Part shown: in pieces, positions 12,214-22,579 of the stretch
Layout of the letters: the number at the start of each line of letters is the position of its first letter
Position numbering within the stretch: the first letter of the stretch is position 1
Origin: Jaapia argillacea MUCL 33604
Lineage: Eukaryota; Basidiomycota; Agaricomycetes; Jaapiales; Jaapiaceae
Length of the DNA: 64,000 bases
Direction: 5' to 3'
NCBI GenBank assembly: GCA_000697665.1
Contig: KL197710.1
Span: forward strand, 1,897,036-1,961,035
Program-made: the position numbers and the translations under genes
The notes under the pieces: generated by a model
What the model saw: only the letters and a program-made list of their open reading frames with translations
Databases searched by the model: none
What the model was told of the DNA's origin: nothing

Positions 12214-13742
12214 CTACCAACCCTTCCATGGAACCCAAACATCTACCACTTCACCACCCTTCCCAGGACCTTCCGAATCTACAATATAGTACCAGGGATA
12301 CGCAGCGGTGATCAAGCATGCATGCTGCCCAATGATCTGCACCGTTTCCCCTACTTTCAAATGATCTGCAGCGGGATCACCTCTCCCAACAGATCTCATC
12401 AAAGTACCATGCTCCTGCGATATCTTTCCCAACCTCCAAGCCTTCCCAATGACATCCCCGAAACCGCCGCTGGGACCAGCATCCTTGCTCATGGCAATGG
12501 CGCCAGCATCGCACATGGCTTCGTCTGTTCCGTCCTGCCCTCTCCCCGGATAATACGAGATGACGGTTGCCAGTACGCGCTGCGCCACTCTCTCTGGTCC
12601 GACTAGACCCGTGTGCAGTTGTTGAAGATCAAGAAGTGGGTAATTCCCTGTGGACATTCTCATTAGCCCCAAGTTATCTCAGATCCATTCGTCATTCACG
12701 CACCTGCGTGTAATTCCAAGGTTCCGTTCAGCATCGACGACAACCGTGCCCTCGTTTCCGTCGATGCAGCATGAGCAGTCGGCGTTGATCCCACCGAAAG
12801 CACGAACGGCTGAGTGTGCGCTTGTGTGTCTGGTGAACCAGACAAGTTCGCAAGAGCAAGTCCCGCGGCTGTATTAACAGCGTCTACTTCCGCGGATAAG
12901 AACGCTGAGGCTTCAGGCAATGATGTCGATGCGTATGCGTGTCCTGCGTGGCAATAAAACCCGTATATTGAGATCGCGGGAGATGCCACCAGGGCTGCTA
13001 AGAGGGCTTCGAAGTATGGGGAAGATGGTGCCAGGCCGGCTCGTCTACATTTCCTCCGTCAGACTCCTATTTGGCCATCCTTGCTTGGGATTGGAACGTA
13101 CCGGCTGCCCGCGTCGACCTTGACAAAGACGGACCACCTCCTTGGATTTGCCCGCCCTTTCTCGAATATCTCGAGGGCCTTGACTTGCTCTGGATGATCA
13201 ACTATCAGTCTGACTATTCCTCCGTGGCCCTCTATCTCATCCCAAAGTGTCGCTAGGTCCTCAATCTTGTTGATTGCCACGGGTAGACCGTACAATATCT
13301 GTTTCGTCAAGTCTCAAAGTGGGCTGTTAGATCCGCATGTTCAGGTTTCTTACATCTTTGACTGTTCCATCAGCCACAAGCCCAGCGTTGACGACCTCCC
13401 ATGCCTCCATCATGGTAGAAACCACTATTGCATCAGTCTTATTCACAGTGGTTACCAGCTGAAGTTTTGTTCCTTCCACTGTCTGCAGACTATTTCAAGT
13501 GCGAACGACTGCCGCTGATGAGGTGTACATACCTTGTGGGACTTTACGTGCGCTCGGAAACTAGCACCCCATTCTCTGGCATTATCGTGCATCTTCGCAC
13601 AGTTTTGAGCGAATACGGTTCGGTCAATGACCATGGCAGGGGTTCTCAAACCCTCAAGGGGTTTACCCACGAATTCCTGTATGAGAGCTTGCTTCTGCGG
13701 TAGACGAGAGAGTTCGTATGGGGTCTTTGTTTGGAGAGACAT
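12214..13742 (-). CDS. DSD1: D-serine dehydratase (PLP and zinc dependent)
   Basis: Converts D-serine to pyruvate and ammonia. The protein matches yeast Dsd1 throughout. TPAMVIDRTVFAQNC and SFRAHVKSHK hold the PLP lysine of the alanine-racemase-type barrel. WSVFVKVDAGSR, YGFYCHAGHAYASTS, LSVGSTPTAHA and GNYPLLDLQQLHTG follow, then ISQEHG. IIGQHACLI carries the His and Cys that bind zinc in this family, and the end is VVDVWVPWKGW. At least four introns are present, and the exon joins restore these motifs. The ATG at 13742 (MSLQTKTPYELS) is the natural start. D-threonine aldolases share the fold, but the QHAC zinc site and the C-terminal domain favour the dehydratase. The reaction passes through 2-aminoacrylate, relevant to the RidA gene at 16141-16701. 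Confidence 0.93.
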
Positions 13743-14785
13743 GGCTTGGTGGGATATGCGAGATGGGGTGTAAATCAAGTTGTGTGCCGTTGCGTGCAGT
13801 CATCGTGAGCTTTATATCTGGCAATCTATGGGTCGTTGCTTCTCGTTGTGGCAGTGCAGTCCACGTGGAAGAAGTCTGCTGATTGTCACACTATCACGAC
13901 TATGGGAAGTCACACGACGCGAGCCTAAACTGCGTTGGCAGGAGCATGAGCCTCGCACGCAAACTCATATCCACATGCCACAAATCCAAGTGTGTTTACT
14001 ATTTTGTCAGGAAATCACATAATCCTGGTCCCAAGGCGTTTCGAACAAATTCACAATTCAATATGTGGACATGTTACCCCGACTCCTAGAGCTCGATTCC
14101 CGTTCCCTTGAAGGCCACCGACATCATCCGCGAAAGGCCCGGTGCAGAGAGGCAGGGAGTAGCCACCAGAGGGGCCTGAATCTTGAGGAGGAAGACGGAA
14201 TAGAGCTTGATCATACGAAAGGCGATGCAACGAGGGAAAGAGTGAGTGTTGATGACGATCGTGAAGGGGGGCAGAAGTGCGGTCGAGGAGGAGGAAGAAT
14301 CGTACGCGGGATATGCCCGGGGGCGAAGACAAGGAGAGGGTCGATGAGGAAGGGTCGATGCGGGGCTGGTCAACGAGACCAGCGCTGGCGTCCATGCCCA
14401 TTGTGCCACTCGCCAAGCACTGTTGACCTTGGGCCTTGGAAAGGCACCACGCGTACCTGCCCAACATTTGGATTATGCTGGGAGACCTGTCAACCCAAAA
14501 GATTCTCTCGGTGTTATCTCCCATTGATGAGTAATAGTATCATATCTTTTCATCTGCCTTCTCGCCCCTCCCCTAGATTTCGCTTACATGAATTGTTCGC
14601 TTCTGGCGTTGCGATATAGCATGCTCCAAATCAGCAGACGACCCCATCTCGTCATCGCTAGCCTATCTCCCTTTCTCAAGAGGCCGATCTTCTTTCTCCC
14701 ACGTCCAATTCAAGTTCGTACTTAGATCAAGATCAAGGTCCCTATTTGCTAGTTGAAGCCACTGTCCCTTGACTCAGTTGCACCT
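13743..14785. other. Long intergenic stretch between divergent DSD1 and esterase genes
   Basis: About 1040 bases that must hold the promoters of both flanking genes. Overlapping open frames of about 150-185 codons run on both strands at 14051-14619, but I see no domain and no agreement of frame, intron and codon use. I call no gene here. Confidence 0.45.
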
Positions 14786-16079
14786 ATGGCCGATCTACCC
14801 GTTTTCCAACCCCTTCATCCCGACGTGGTGGACCGATTGGATCCAGAGTATGTGGCCTTTCACAAGGCGAACTTACTACATGTTACGCCTACCCATCAAC
14901 GCACCTGGGATCCGTCTATTCGCAATACCCCCACAGTGCCCGGAAGCTCTCCGCCACTGAAAGTCGGGAGCGTCAAAGATATTGATTTGAAGCATTGTAA
15001 AGCTCGAGTCTTTACTCCAGAGGGTAATGCTCCGGAAGGTGGTTGGCCTGTGATGATATATTTCCATGGCGGTAAGTGGATATGGGACCTAGCCTTTTCT
15101 ACCCTGGCTCATCCGCTCTTGTCCAGGTGGATGGACACTGGGAAATATTGACTCGGAAAATTCCATCTCGACTCAGCTGTGCAAAGGTGTGCTATTCTGT
15201 AGAGTCGATTGCATCCTCCGATTTACCAACCCTCCTTCCCTCAGGTGCCAGCTGTGTGGTCGTCCATGTTGACTACCGACTTGCCCCAGAAATACCCTAC
15301 CCTGCTGCTGTTGACGACGCAGTTGATGCTCTTGAACGGGTCTACACCAGAGGTTCGGCCGAACTGGGGGTCGACGTTCATAAAATCGCAGTCGGCGGAT
15401 CCTCCAGGTTCGTGTGATATGATGGGCATCAGTTGTCCCCTAATTTGTCTTTCAGCGGGGGAAATCTTGCTGCAATTCTGGCTCACAAAGCCCATCTTCT
15501 CACTCCACCTATTCCCCTCGTCTTCCAATTACTCATCGTCCCCGTCACCGATAACACTGCCGATACCTCAGGGACGCCGTACCCATCCTGGAAGGAGAAC
15601 GAGAACACTGTTTGGTTAAGTCCGGAACGAATGTTGTGGTTCCGTAACAACTATCTCCCCAATAAGGAAGACTGGGCCAAATGGGACTCATCTCCCCTAT
15701 TTGCTCCCGATGACTGGTTCAAGAAGGTTCCTCCGGCTTGTATCTTGGGGACGGAGTTGGATATCTTGAGGGATGAAGGAGTTGCATACGGGGAAAAGTT
15801 GAAAGAGGCAGGAGTCGAGGTTGATGTGATCATATATAAGGGAGCGCCCCATCAGACAATGGCTATGGACGGTATGTCGTATTTTCCGTCGTTTGTAAAC
15901 CCCTTGGCTCAACATCTTTCTTGTCCTCGATTTTCTCCTCATAATCGACAGGGTCAGTCCCCGTTTTCTGACACTTTCCTGCACCACAACTTACGATCTT
16001 CCGCAGTGTCCTTCAAGTGGGCAAACAATTGGTTTCTGACGCCACAACAGCTGTTGGCAAGGCATTCGGTACTTTGTAA
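14786..16079 (+). CDS. Alpha/beta hydrolase, hormone-sensitive-lipase-like esterase
   Basis: Exons are joined across introns at 15072-15126, 15187-15244, 15408-15455, 15872-15951 and 15953-16006. The protein is about 335 residues. PVMIYFHGGGWTLGN has the oxyanion HGGGW motif, split by intron 1. VVVHVDYRLAPE and KIAVGGSSSGGN hold the nucleophile serine, split by intron 3. LGTELDILRDEG carries the Asp and GAPHQTMAMDG the catalytic His. This is the HSL/acetyl-hydrolase family; the substrate is unknown but probably an ester. The start is the first in-frame ATG (MADLPVFQPLHPD). The last two introns leave a one-base exon, needed to reach the family's C-terminus MAMDGVLQVGKQLVSDA. It converges with the RidA gene, with stop codons 61 bases apart. 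Confidence 0.88.
15952..15952 (+). other. Apparent 1-base exon between two introns of the esterase
   Basis: The sequence around it reads gacag/g/gtcagt. Base 15952 follows an acceptor (intron 15872-15951) and precedes a donor (intron 15953-16006). Only G from 15871, G from 15952 and T from 16007 together give the glycine codon that restores DGVLQVGKQLVSDA up to a stop at 16077. No single GT-AG intron that I could find keeps this frame. Confidence 0.55.
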
Positions 16080-16140
16080 TATCGTCGCGATCATACAGGC
16101 CAATGTTACTTCCTCATACAACGAACTCTTCATCTCGATT

Positions 16141-16701
16141 TCAATACGTCGCGATGGCCTCGATCTCCACGTCCACGTCACCTGGCAATTTCGCGGCTTG
16201 AATGCAAGTCCTCGCAGGTTTAGGTGTCGGCAACAGCTACATAAGGCCCGTTTATGAGTGGTCCTTTTTTCATCACTGGAAACCGGACAGGCACCTTCTC
16301 GTAAACCTCGTTCATGGAACTGAAGTCATCCATGTTCTTCAGGTATACATTGACTTTGACTACGTTTTCCCAGGACGAGCCTGCTGCTGCGAGGACATTG
16401 CCAAGGTTTCCGATACACTGAGCCTAATGCAAAGACTATTGAGCATTGCAGTGGCTTCGGCTGAAGGCATTTACTACGTACGGTGTGTTCCTTGATGCCT
16501 CCCGGGACCACCTTGCCGTCCTTGCCTACTGGAGTCTGCCCGCTGAGGAAGATCAAACCTGGTACCTTTGCGGCATGTGCTGGATAGGAAAGTTGAATGG
16601 ATTCGCTTCGTGCGTACTGGCCTGAATTTCCAAGTCAACTCACAAAGAATGTGGGGGAAGGTGGGGTTTTCGGAGCTGTTGATCTTCTCCAAGTCTGCCA
16701 T
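16141..16701 (-). CDS. RidA / YjgF family reactive enamine-imine deaminase
   Basis: Hydrolyses 2-aminoacrylate and related enamines released by PLP enzymes. Four exons give about 130 residues. MADLEKINSSENPTFPHIL is joined to SHAAKVPGLIFLSGQTPVG. The next exon carries CIGNLGNVLAAAGSSWENVV and VYLKNMDDFSSMNEVYEKVP. The last carries VRTCIQAAKLPGDVDVEIEA with the conserved ligand-binding Arg. The final intron starts gtttcc and ends ctgcgag. Length and motif order match the UK114/RidA family. No clear mitochondrial leader is visible, so a cytosolic location is likely. It lies about 2.4 kb from the D-serine dehydratase gene, on the same strand. Confidence 0.92.
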
Positions 16702-17101
16702 GGTTGTTGAATCTGACTAGATGAAAGAGACGATATGAATATTTGAGGAGATTTACGCAAGCCGCGAAGATACGCGATCTATGTATGGTGCAGATCGAAC
16801 ACTGATCGGCATTCTATTTACAAACTCAATCGGCAGATCTTGCATCCTTTCTTACTTACCACCTAGCTATGACGGCAAGGACCTTCACCCGAAATATGAC
16901 AGATAGCAGCGGAGACCCTAGCTCCCTCACGAAGCACGAATTATCGGCATGGTCCCACTGGCGTCGTGTCACTGGCGCAGATAACACACTGCCAGAAGGC
17001 CATGGGACCTTCTTTCCTATCAGCAACGGGCAAAACAAACCGGCGAACCGCTGGCCTATGTACTGTGAAGAGAGTTGTCTTGTCTTATCCCGGCATTGAA
17101 G
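16702..17101. promoter_or_regulatory. Shared upstream region of RidA and the MFS gene
   Basis: 400 bases between two divergent start codons. Open frames here lack recognisable domains. I infer a bidirectional promoter from position alone. Confidence 0.4.
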
Positions 17102-19500
17102 ATGAAACAATCGAGCGATATGATCCCCCCTTTGGACAAAGCACCAACCCGGCTGTCTGTCTCGAAGGACGAAGTGACATGCGACGTCTCCGAGTCCCTC
17201 AATGCATTTTCCAAGGATGAAGAGCGTCGGATGGTGCGCAAATTTGACTGGATGTTACTTCCACCCCTTGCCTTTATGTGAGTACATAGTCACGGTCAAA
17301 CTCGCAGGCACAAAACAATTCACCTCCTTCGCGTCACCCAGGTACCTCTGTAATGCGTTGGATCGAGGCAACACAGGAAATGCAAAAACGGACGGTTGGG
17401 ATGTAGTAAGTCTTATTGACCTCCGAATCAAGATTTGTTAACTTATTCGTACTATTCTCTGAACAGGATATAGGACTCGAAGGCAACCAATACTATTTCC
17501 TTGTTATGATATTCTATGTGAGTAACCTTTGCAACAAATTCCCTGAAGAAACTGACATCGTGCAATCCAGGTGCCGTTCTGTCTGTCAGTGGTTCCCGTT
17601 GTTTTCCTTGCCCACAGAGCTGACTTCTTTTTGCCTTCCAGGTTTGGGACTCCTATCAGTTTGCTTGTGAAACGATTCCCCGCTGCTCGCGTATTGCCTT
17701 TAATGATGCTGGGCTTTGTGAGTCTTTAGAAGTCTCTTCCTCGTGTATGATATCTTACTCCGTATGAAGGGTTCTATGTCAGCCTTGGTCTCAGAACCGA
17801 TCCAGGATTCGAACTCAATACTATATTTACAGGGCGTTGTGTACGGCCGCTGCAAAAAACTTCTCGCAAGTGTTTGCTATCCGCTTCTTCCTCGGGATTT
17901 TCGAGTCTGCTATGCTGCCTGGGGTGGTACGTTCAAGCGCAGGTTTTCCGTGCTAACTCCAACAAGCTATCCTTCTAGGTATTTTATCTTTCAACATTCT
18001 ACAAGCGAGATGAACTTGCGTCGCGAGTTGGGATATTCTATGGTACCCTACTCTCCCCCACTACTATAATCTTTACTCTACTCACATTCAACGGGCAGCT
18101 GCCGCATCGATCTCCGGAGCCTTCTCTGGTCAGGGCTAAAACCTTGCCTATTGCGACTGGGATTGACAATTACGATTATAGGACTCATTGCGTTTGGGGT
18201 CTTCCAAATCAAACACTCCAAGTACTACGGATGGCAGTTCTTATTCTTCATTGAAGGTGAATAGCTCCGCATCGAGTTACCAATTCTGTGTTACTGATAC
18301 TTGGCACACGGTTCCCCAGGCGCCAGCACGATCATCTTCTCCTTTTTTGCATTACTTTGGCTGGTTTGTCCCTCGTCAGTTCTTGAACATCATTGTTGTC
18401 TCAAGAAATCCCCGCAGCCCCGATCACCTTCGAGATGGTTCCTATTGACTGCCCGCGAGAAAGAAATTGCTCGAATCCGAATTCTTGGCGACTCTTCTGT
18501 AGCGGTGGACGAGCAACTTAACATAAAGGACGCTTTCAGGCCGTTCAAAGATTGGCGCTATGGTATCTGGGCCCTTATATCCCTCTCACTCGGCGTTCCC
18601 CTGGCTTCAGTCAATAACTTCCTACCACAAATCGTGGCCAGTTTGGGGTATTCCACGATCAGGACGAATTTATTGACTGTGGCCCCGAACATCGTCGGCA
18701 CGGTTGCTCTCCTAATCCTCACATTCTCCTCTGACCACTTCAGAGAACGGTCGATCCATATGTATGGAAATTCATTTCCTGACCCACCACTCATTTCTCA
18801 TGTTCAATGGTCATCTAGATGCATCCCTCTAGCGACTGCGATAGTGGGTTTTATCATACTGGGAGTAATTAATCCCATCGCAGATCGACATGTCGCCTAC
18901 TTTGCTTGCTTCTTACTGACTATGGGAGTAAGCGAACCACATCCTCGAGCTCCGCCCGCCACAGGAATATCTAACCGCGGAGTTCAGGCCTTCGCACCAT
19001 CTGTGCTCGTGGCGTCGTGGTATTCTAACAACACCCCGAGCGAAAGCCGCAGAGCTGTCGTCGCGGCTGTGATGAGTACCTCCACATCTCCATTTCCCTC
19101 AGGCAAATCGACCTGAAGCTCCTCATGTCAGTCGCAATTGCCAACGCAGCCGGATTAATATCCACCAATGTGTTTCGAGCACAAGATGCGCCCAAGTACG
19201 TTCCAGCACTAATCACATCCGGTCAGTACGGACGTTGCATTCGTGATTCCCACCTTGACTCATTGCCTTCCCCTTCAAGCTTGCTTCGGTGCAATATGTC
19301 TTGTCCTTGTTGCGAGGTGAGTTTCAGTTCGTATTCGTGACACTCGTGTTGCGCTCAAACCTGGTAGTATGGGCATATACATGAGAGTTGAAAACAGGAG
19401 GCGAAACAAGGCGCAAGGGCTGAATCTTACTGCCACTGGGGTCGAAACTGAGCATTTGAGCGAAGGTTACCGTTCGCCTCTATTTCGCTACATGTATTAG
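17102..19500 (+). CDS. MFS transporter, allantoate permease (Dal5)-like
   Basis: Plasma-membrane permease for small organic anions. The ATG at 17102 starts MKQSSDMIPPLDKAP. The cytoplasmic lead DEERRMVRKFDWMLLPPLAF is followed after an intron by LCNALDRGNTGNAKTDG, the helix 1-2 signature of the anion:cation symporter family. Further exons show GNQYYFLVMIFYVPF, FAIRFFLGIFESAMLPGV, the central loop ITFEMVPLTAREKEIARIRI-like stretch and a second helix bundle. The end, YMRVENRRRNKAQGLNL and PLFRYMY, is typical of fungal Dal5 relatives. About ten or more short introns interrupt it. The substrate cannot be told; allantoate, nicotinate, pantothenate and small peptides are known in the family. I see no certain break. 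Confidence 0.85.
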
Positions 19501-19986
19501 TGCCTCGTATGTCTTCGGAATATGTACCCTGTATCTTCGGATTCGAAGTCTCCCCGGTATTATTGAGAGCGCAGCATCTGATAAATTGCCAAGATTAAGA
19601 TTCAACCCAGGCTTATTACCTTGAGCACACCGTACAACTCCCATGTGGGTACTATAGTTCGTCCACCTGTGAAGCTAAGGTGCGATGGGTAGTCCTATGT
19701 TGCTGATCTATTGGCAGAAAACGATGAACGGAGGACGGGGATGACGCAAGGAGACTTAAAGAGAGTTCAGCGATGAACCTGCCTATGCAGTAGTCGACAC
19801 ACGACCATTTGATTTCGAGGGCAAAATCTGCATAACATATGGCATTTTGAGAATTTAATATGGACCAAGAGGAGAAATTAAAGGTAACAACGGTACGTGT
19901 CGCTTTGTGAGTTCTGCATATCAAAAATTTTAGTGAGAAACAGATCGGCCCTCAGAACCTAGAATAACGAAAGCCAGTCGGAAAAA
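19501..19986. other. Convergent 3' intergenic stretch
   Basis: 486 bases between the ends of the MFS gene and the RBM39 gene. Open frames are short and carry no recognisable domain. It is AT-richer than the flanking genes, as expected for 3' ends. Confidence 0.45.
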
Positions 19987-22396
19987 TCACACATGTGCCT
20001 GCATGATAGCGTCAGAGATGAAAGTGGCCGATACTTGCTTGCCACCAAAGTAGCGGCCGTTTAGGCCATCTACCGCCTTCCTGGCAGATTCGACGGAATC
20101 GAATTTGACGTAAATCTCGCCCTAAGGGAGTCGTGAATCCCAGCAATAGTGGAGGCGCGCACCACATACCTGCGATTCGCTTTCTACCTTGATGGCTTCC
20201 ACCTTGCCATATTTTTCCTCGCATTCTCCTTTGACATCGTCGGCCAGATCTTTGTCCCAGTCGCGCTCGGTTTCCCTGAGAGTAGAGTTTGTGAGGCTTT
20301 GGAAGAAAAATACAGAGGCATTCTTACTCTTCGGGATCAAACATGTTCTTCAAAAGCACCGACTTGGATTGCATAGTCTGGGGAATGTTCGGTTTCATAC
20401 TACACCTGTGCGTGAGACAGCCTTGATAGACAGGGATGAGGGAAAGACTTACACTGGCTCCGGCATTGAAGGGGCCGGTTCAATCCTAGCAAGTTTCTGC
20501 ATTAGCGCCTGACGTGATGCTGCGTTCAAATTACCGCCTGCAAATGGAAAACGATCAACGGTGTGAAATTGGTGGGATCAAATTGAATCTGCTCACCTCC
20601 AGCCTCGTCAAGTGAATCCTGTTGGGTGTACTTTACAGATCCTTTCTCATGAACGGTGTTCACTCGAAGCTAAGAAGGCGCTATTATTCTGGCAACAGTG
20701 CGATTCGGTGTTCAAGGTTACTTACCGTACGTCCCGCGAGTTCAAAACCTTCCATTTGCTCCAACGCCATCTTGGCATCCTCGGCCCGCTTGTATCTGTG
20801 GGGGAATAATCAGCGATCACATGGAACGCTAATGATATGTTGCCTACTGGATGAATGCATAACCCTTGCTGCGCCCAGTCATAGGATCTCTATGAAGATC
20901 GACAAACTCGAGCTCGCCGAAGGGCTCAAAGACCTGTTTGATATCCGATTCGGTCAGGTTGAAATGCAACGAACCAACATAGAGTCTACGGGTGGACAAA
21001 GTCAGGAATAGAATGAGGACGACTACAGAGATTCAACGTACTGCATGGGTCCATGGCGCGCGCTGACACCCGGCGGAAGATTGAGGCTCCTATTTGAGAA
21101 ACTGTAATGGAAAAATCATCTGCGGTACGTGGATCACTCACCCATCCCCTGCATGAGTCCTATTCCTTTCGGATTCAGTAAGCTGCACTTTGATAGGAAG
21201 ACCCATTACGATGGTGCCAGATAGGGTCAAAGCTTTCTCGACTTGTTCGATGGTGCGGAATTCCACATATCCAATTCTGAAGGCATTCAGCATGAAGAAA
21301 GACATGTAACACGCCGTGCTCACCCTTTGGAACGCCTAGAGAGCCTATCGGTGACAATACGAGCATCCATGACAGAGCCCTCTCCGAGTTGATCTTCAAA
21401 GAAATATCCCAGATCCCGCGCAGTAAGCCGCGCGGCTAGTTGTGAGACGAACACGGACCGAGCTTCAGAGTCATCGTCCTTCGGTTCCTCGGGATTGTAG
21501 GGCTCTTCAACAGGGGGCTCATAAGTTGGTGATGGTCGCCTAAACAGTGCACGTTAGTAATGACATCGCATTGGATGGAGAAGAAGAGGCACCTGATCGG
21601 GGGAATACTCCTAGGTCGACTAACTGTTCGTTCCCGCTCCACATCTGGAGCACGGCGCCGTTCATCCCTTCGACTTCGAGGGGTGTCGTCGAAATCATCC
21701 ATGCCATCACGAGGTCGCGGTCGACCATCACTATATCTACGCTCGCGATCCATCGGGAGGTCCCCAATATCAGGCCCCCGGCGACGTGGACTATCCATTG
21801 GGGGCGGTGGAGGCGGCGGAAGCCCGACATCAGGAGGAGGGGGAGGGATAGACGGCTCAGAGGGCGGAGCGACGCTACCATTTTCATCCCGTCTCCTTTT
21901 TGCACGGTCTTCATCCAGAGGAACATCCACGTCGTCGTCCCTTTTTCTTCGCCTATGATCTCTATCGTCCCTATCGCGTTCACGGTCTCTGTCACGATCA
22001 CGATGCCTATGTCGACTTTCACCACCTTCCCGTTCTCGATGACGGCGGTCCCTATCTCTGTCTCTGTCCCTTTCACGGTCCCTGTCCCGATGGGAACCTC
22101 CACGAGAACGGCTACGTCTTTCCCTGTCACGATGCCCTCTCTCGCTGTACCGATCTCGGCTGCGGCTTCGCTTTCTCCTTCGGTCATCATCGGGCTCCTC
22201 CCGTTCTCTACGGCGATCCTTCTTTTCCATGTCGCGGGACCGAGAGCGATGGGATCTTCGGCTGCGTAAAGTTTCAGTGGAGTGAATGCTGTGAAAAATG
22301 CGACATGAAGCCTAGGAAAGTGATTCGACGTGAAAATACTTACGATTTGCGATCAGGAGACCTATCTACGTCCATTTTGTCGACCAGAGACGACAT
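19987..22396 (-). CDS. RSD1: RNA-binding splicing factor RBM39 / Rsd1
   Basis: Nuclear splicing factor that works with U2AF. A short first exon, MSSLVDKMDVDRSPDRKS, leads into a long Arg/Ser/Asp/Glu-rich region. A proline run (SIPPPPPDVGLPPPPPPP) then precedes three RNA-recognition motifs. RRM1 shows SVFVSQLAARLTARDLGYFF and IGYVEFRTIEQVEKAL. RRM2 shows LYVGSLHFNLTESDIKQVF and KGYAFIQYKRAEDAKMAL. The C-terminal U2AF-homology type RRM shows SVLLKNMFDPE, WDKDLADDVKGECEEKYG and GEIYVKFDSVESARKAVDGL, ending AIMQAHV. The order and the FDPEE-type RRM3 are diagnostic of RBM39/CAPER. Eight or more introns are present. The upstream region is only about 180 bases and separates it from the end of the KARI-like gene. 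Confidence 0.93.
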
Positions 22397-22579
22397 TCTT
22401 TACGAATTGGAGTGGCAGGAATGCAGTGGTGTCTGTGCGTTTGGGAGGCAGCAGGTGGAAGTGCAGAGGCAAGGAGTCACCGGCAAGTGCCGCACTTGTT
22501 CTTTTACCACGTTTGTGAAGTACATGGATATGTCAAACAACAATATTCATAAAATACAGATTGTGGGGGAACCCCAAGT

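Noticed and set aside
14051-14619. Overlapping long frames on both strands
   Set aside because: Both strands are open in the same place, which suggests composition rather than coding; no family or splice pattern seen.
17800-17830. tRNA-like ggattcgaact stretch
   Set aside because: It lies in an intron of the MFS gene, and no matching acceptor stem or anticodon arm can be drawn around it.
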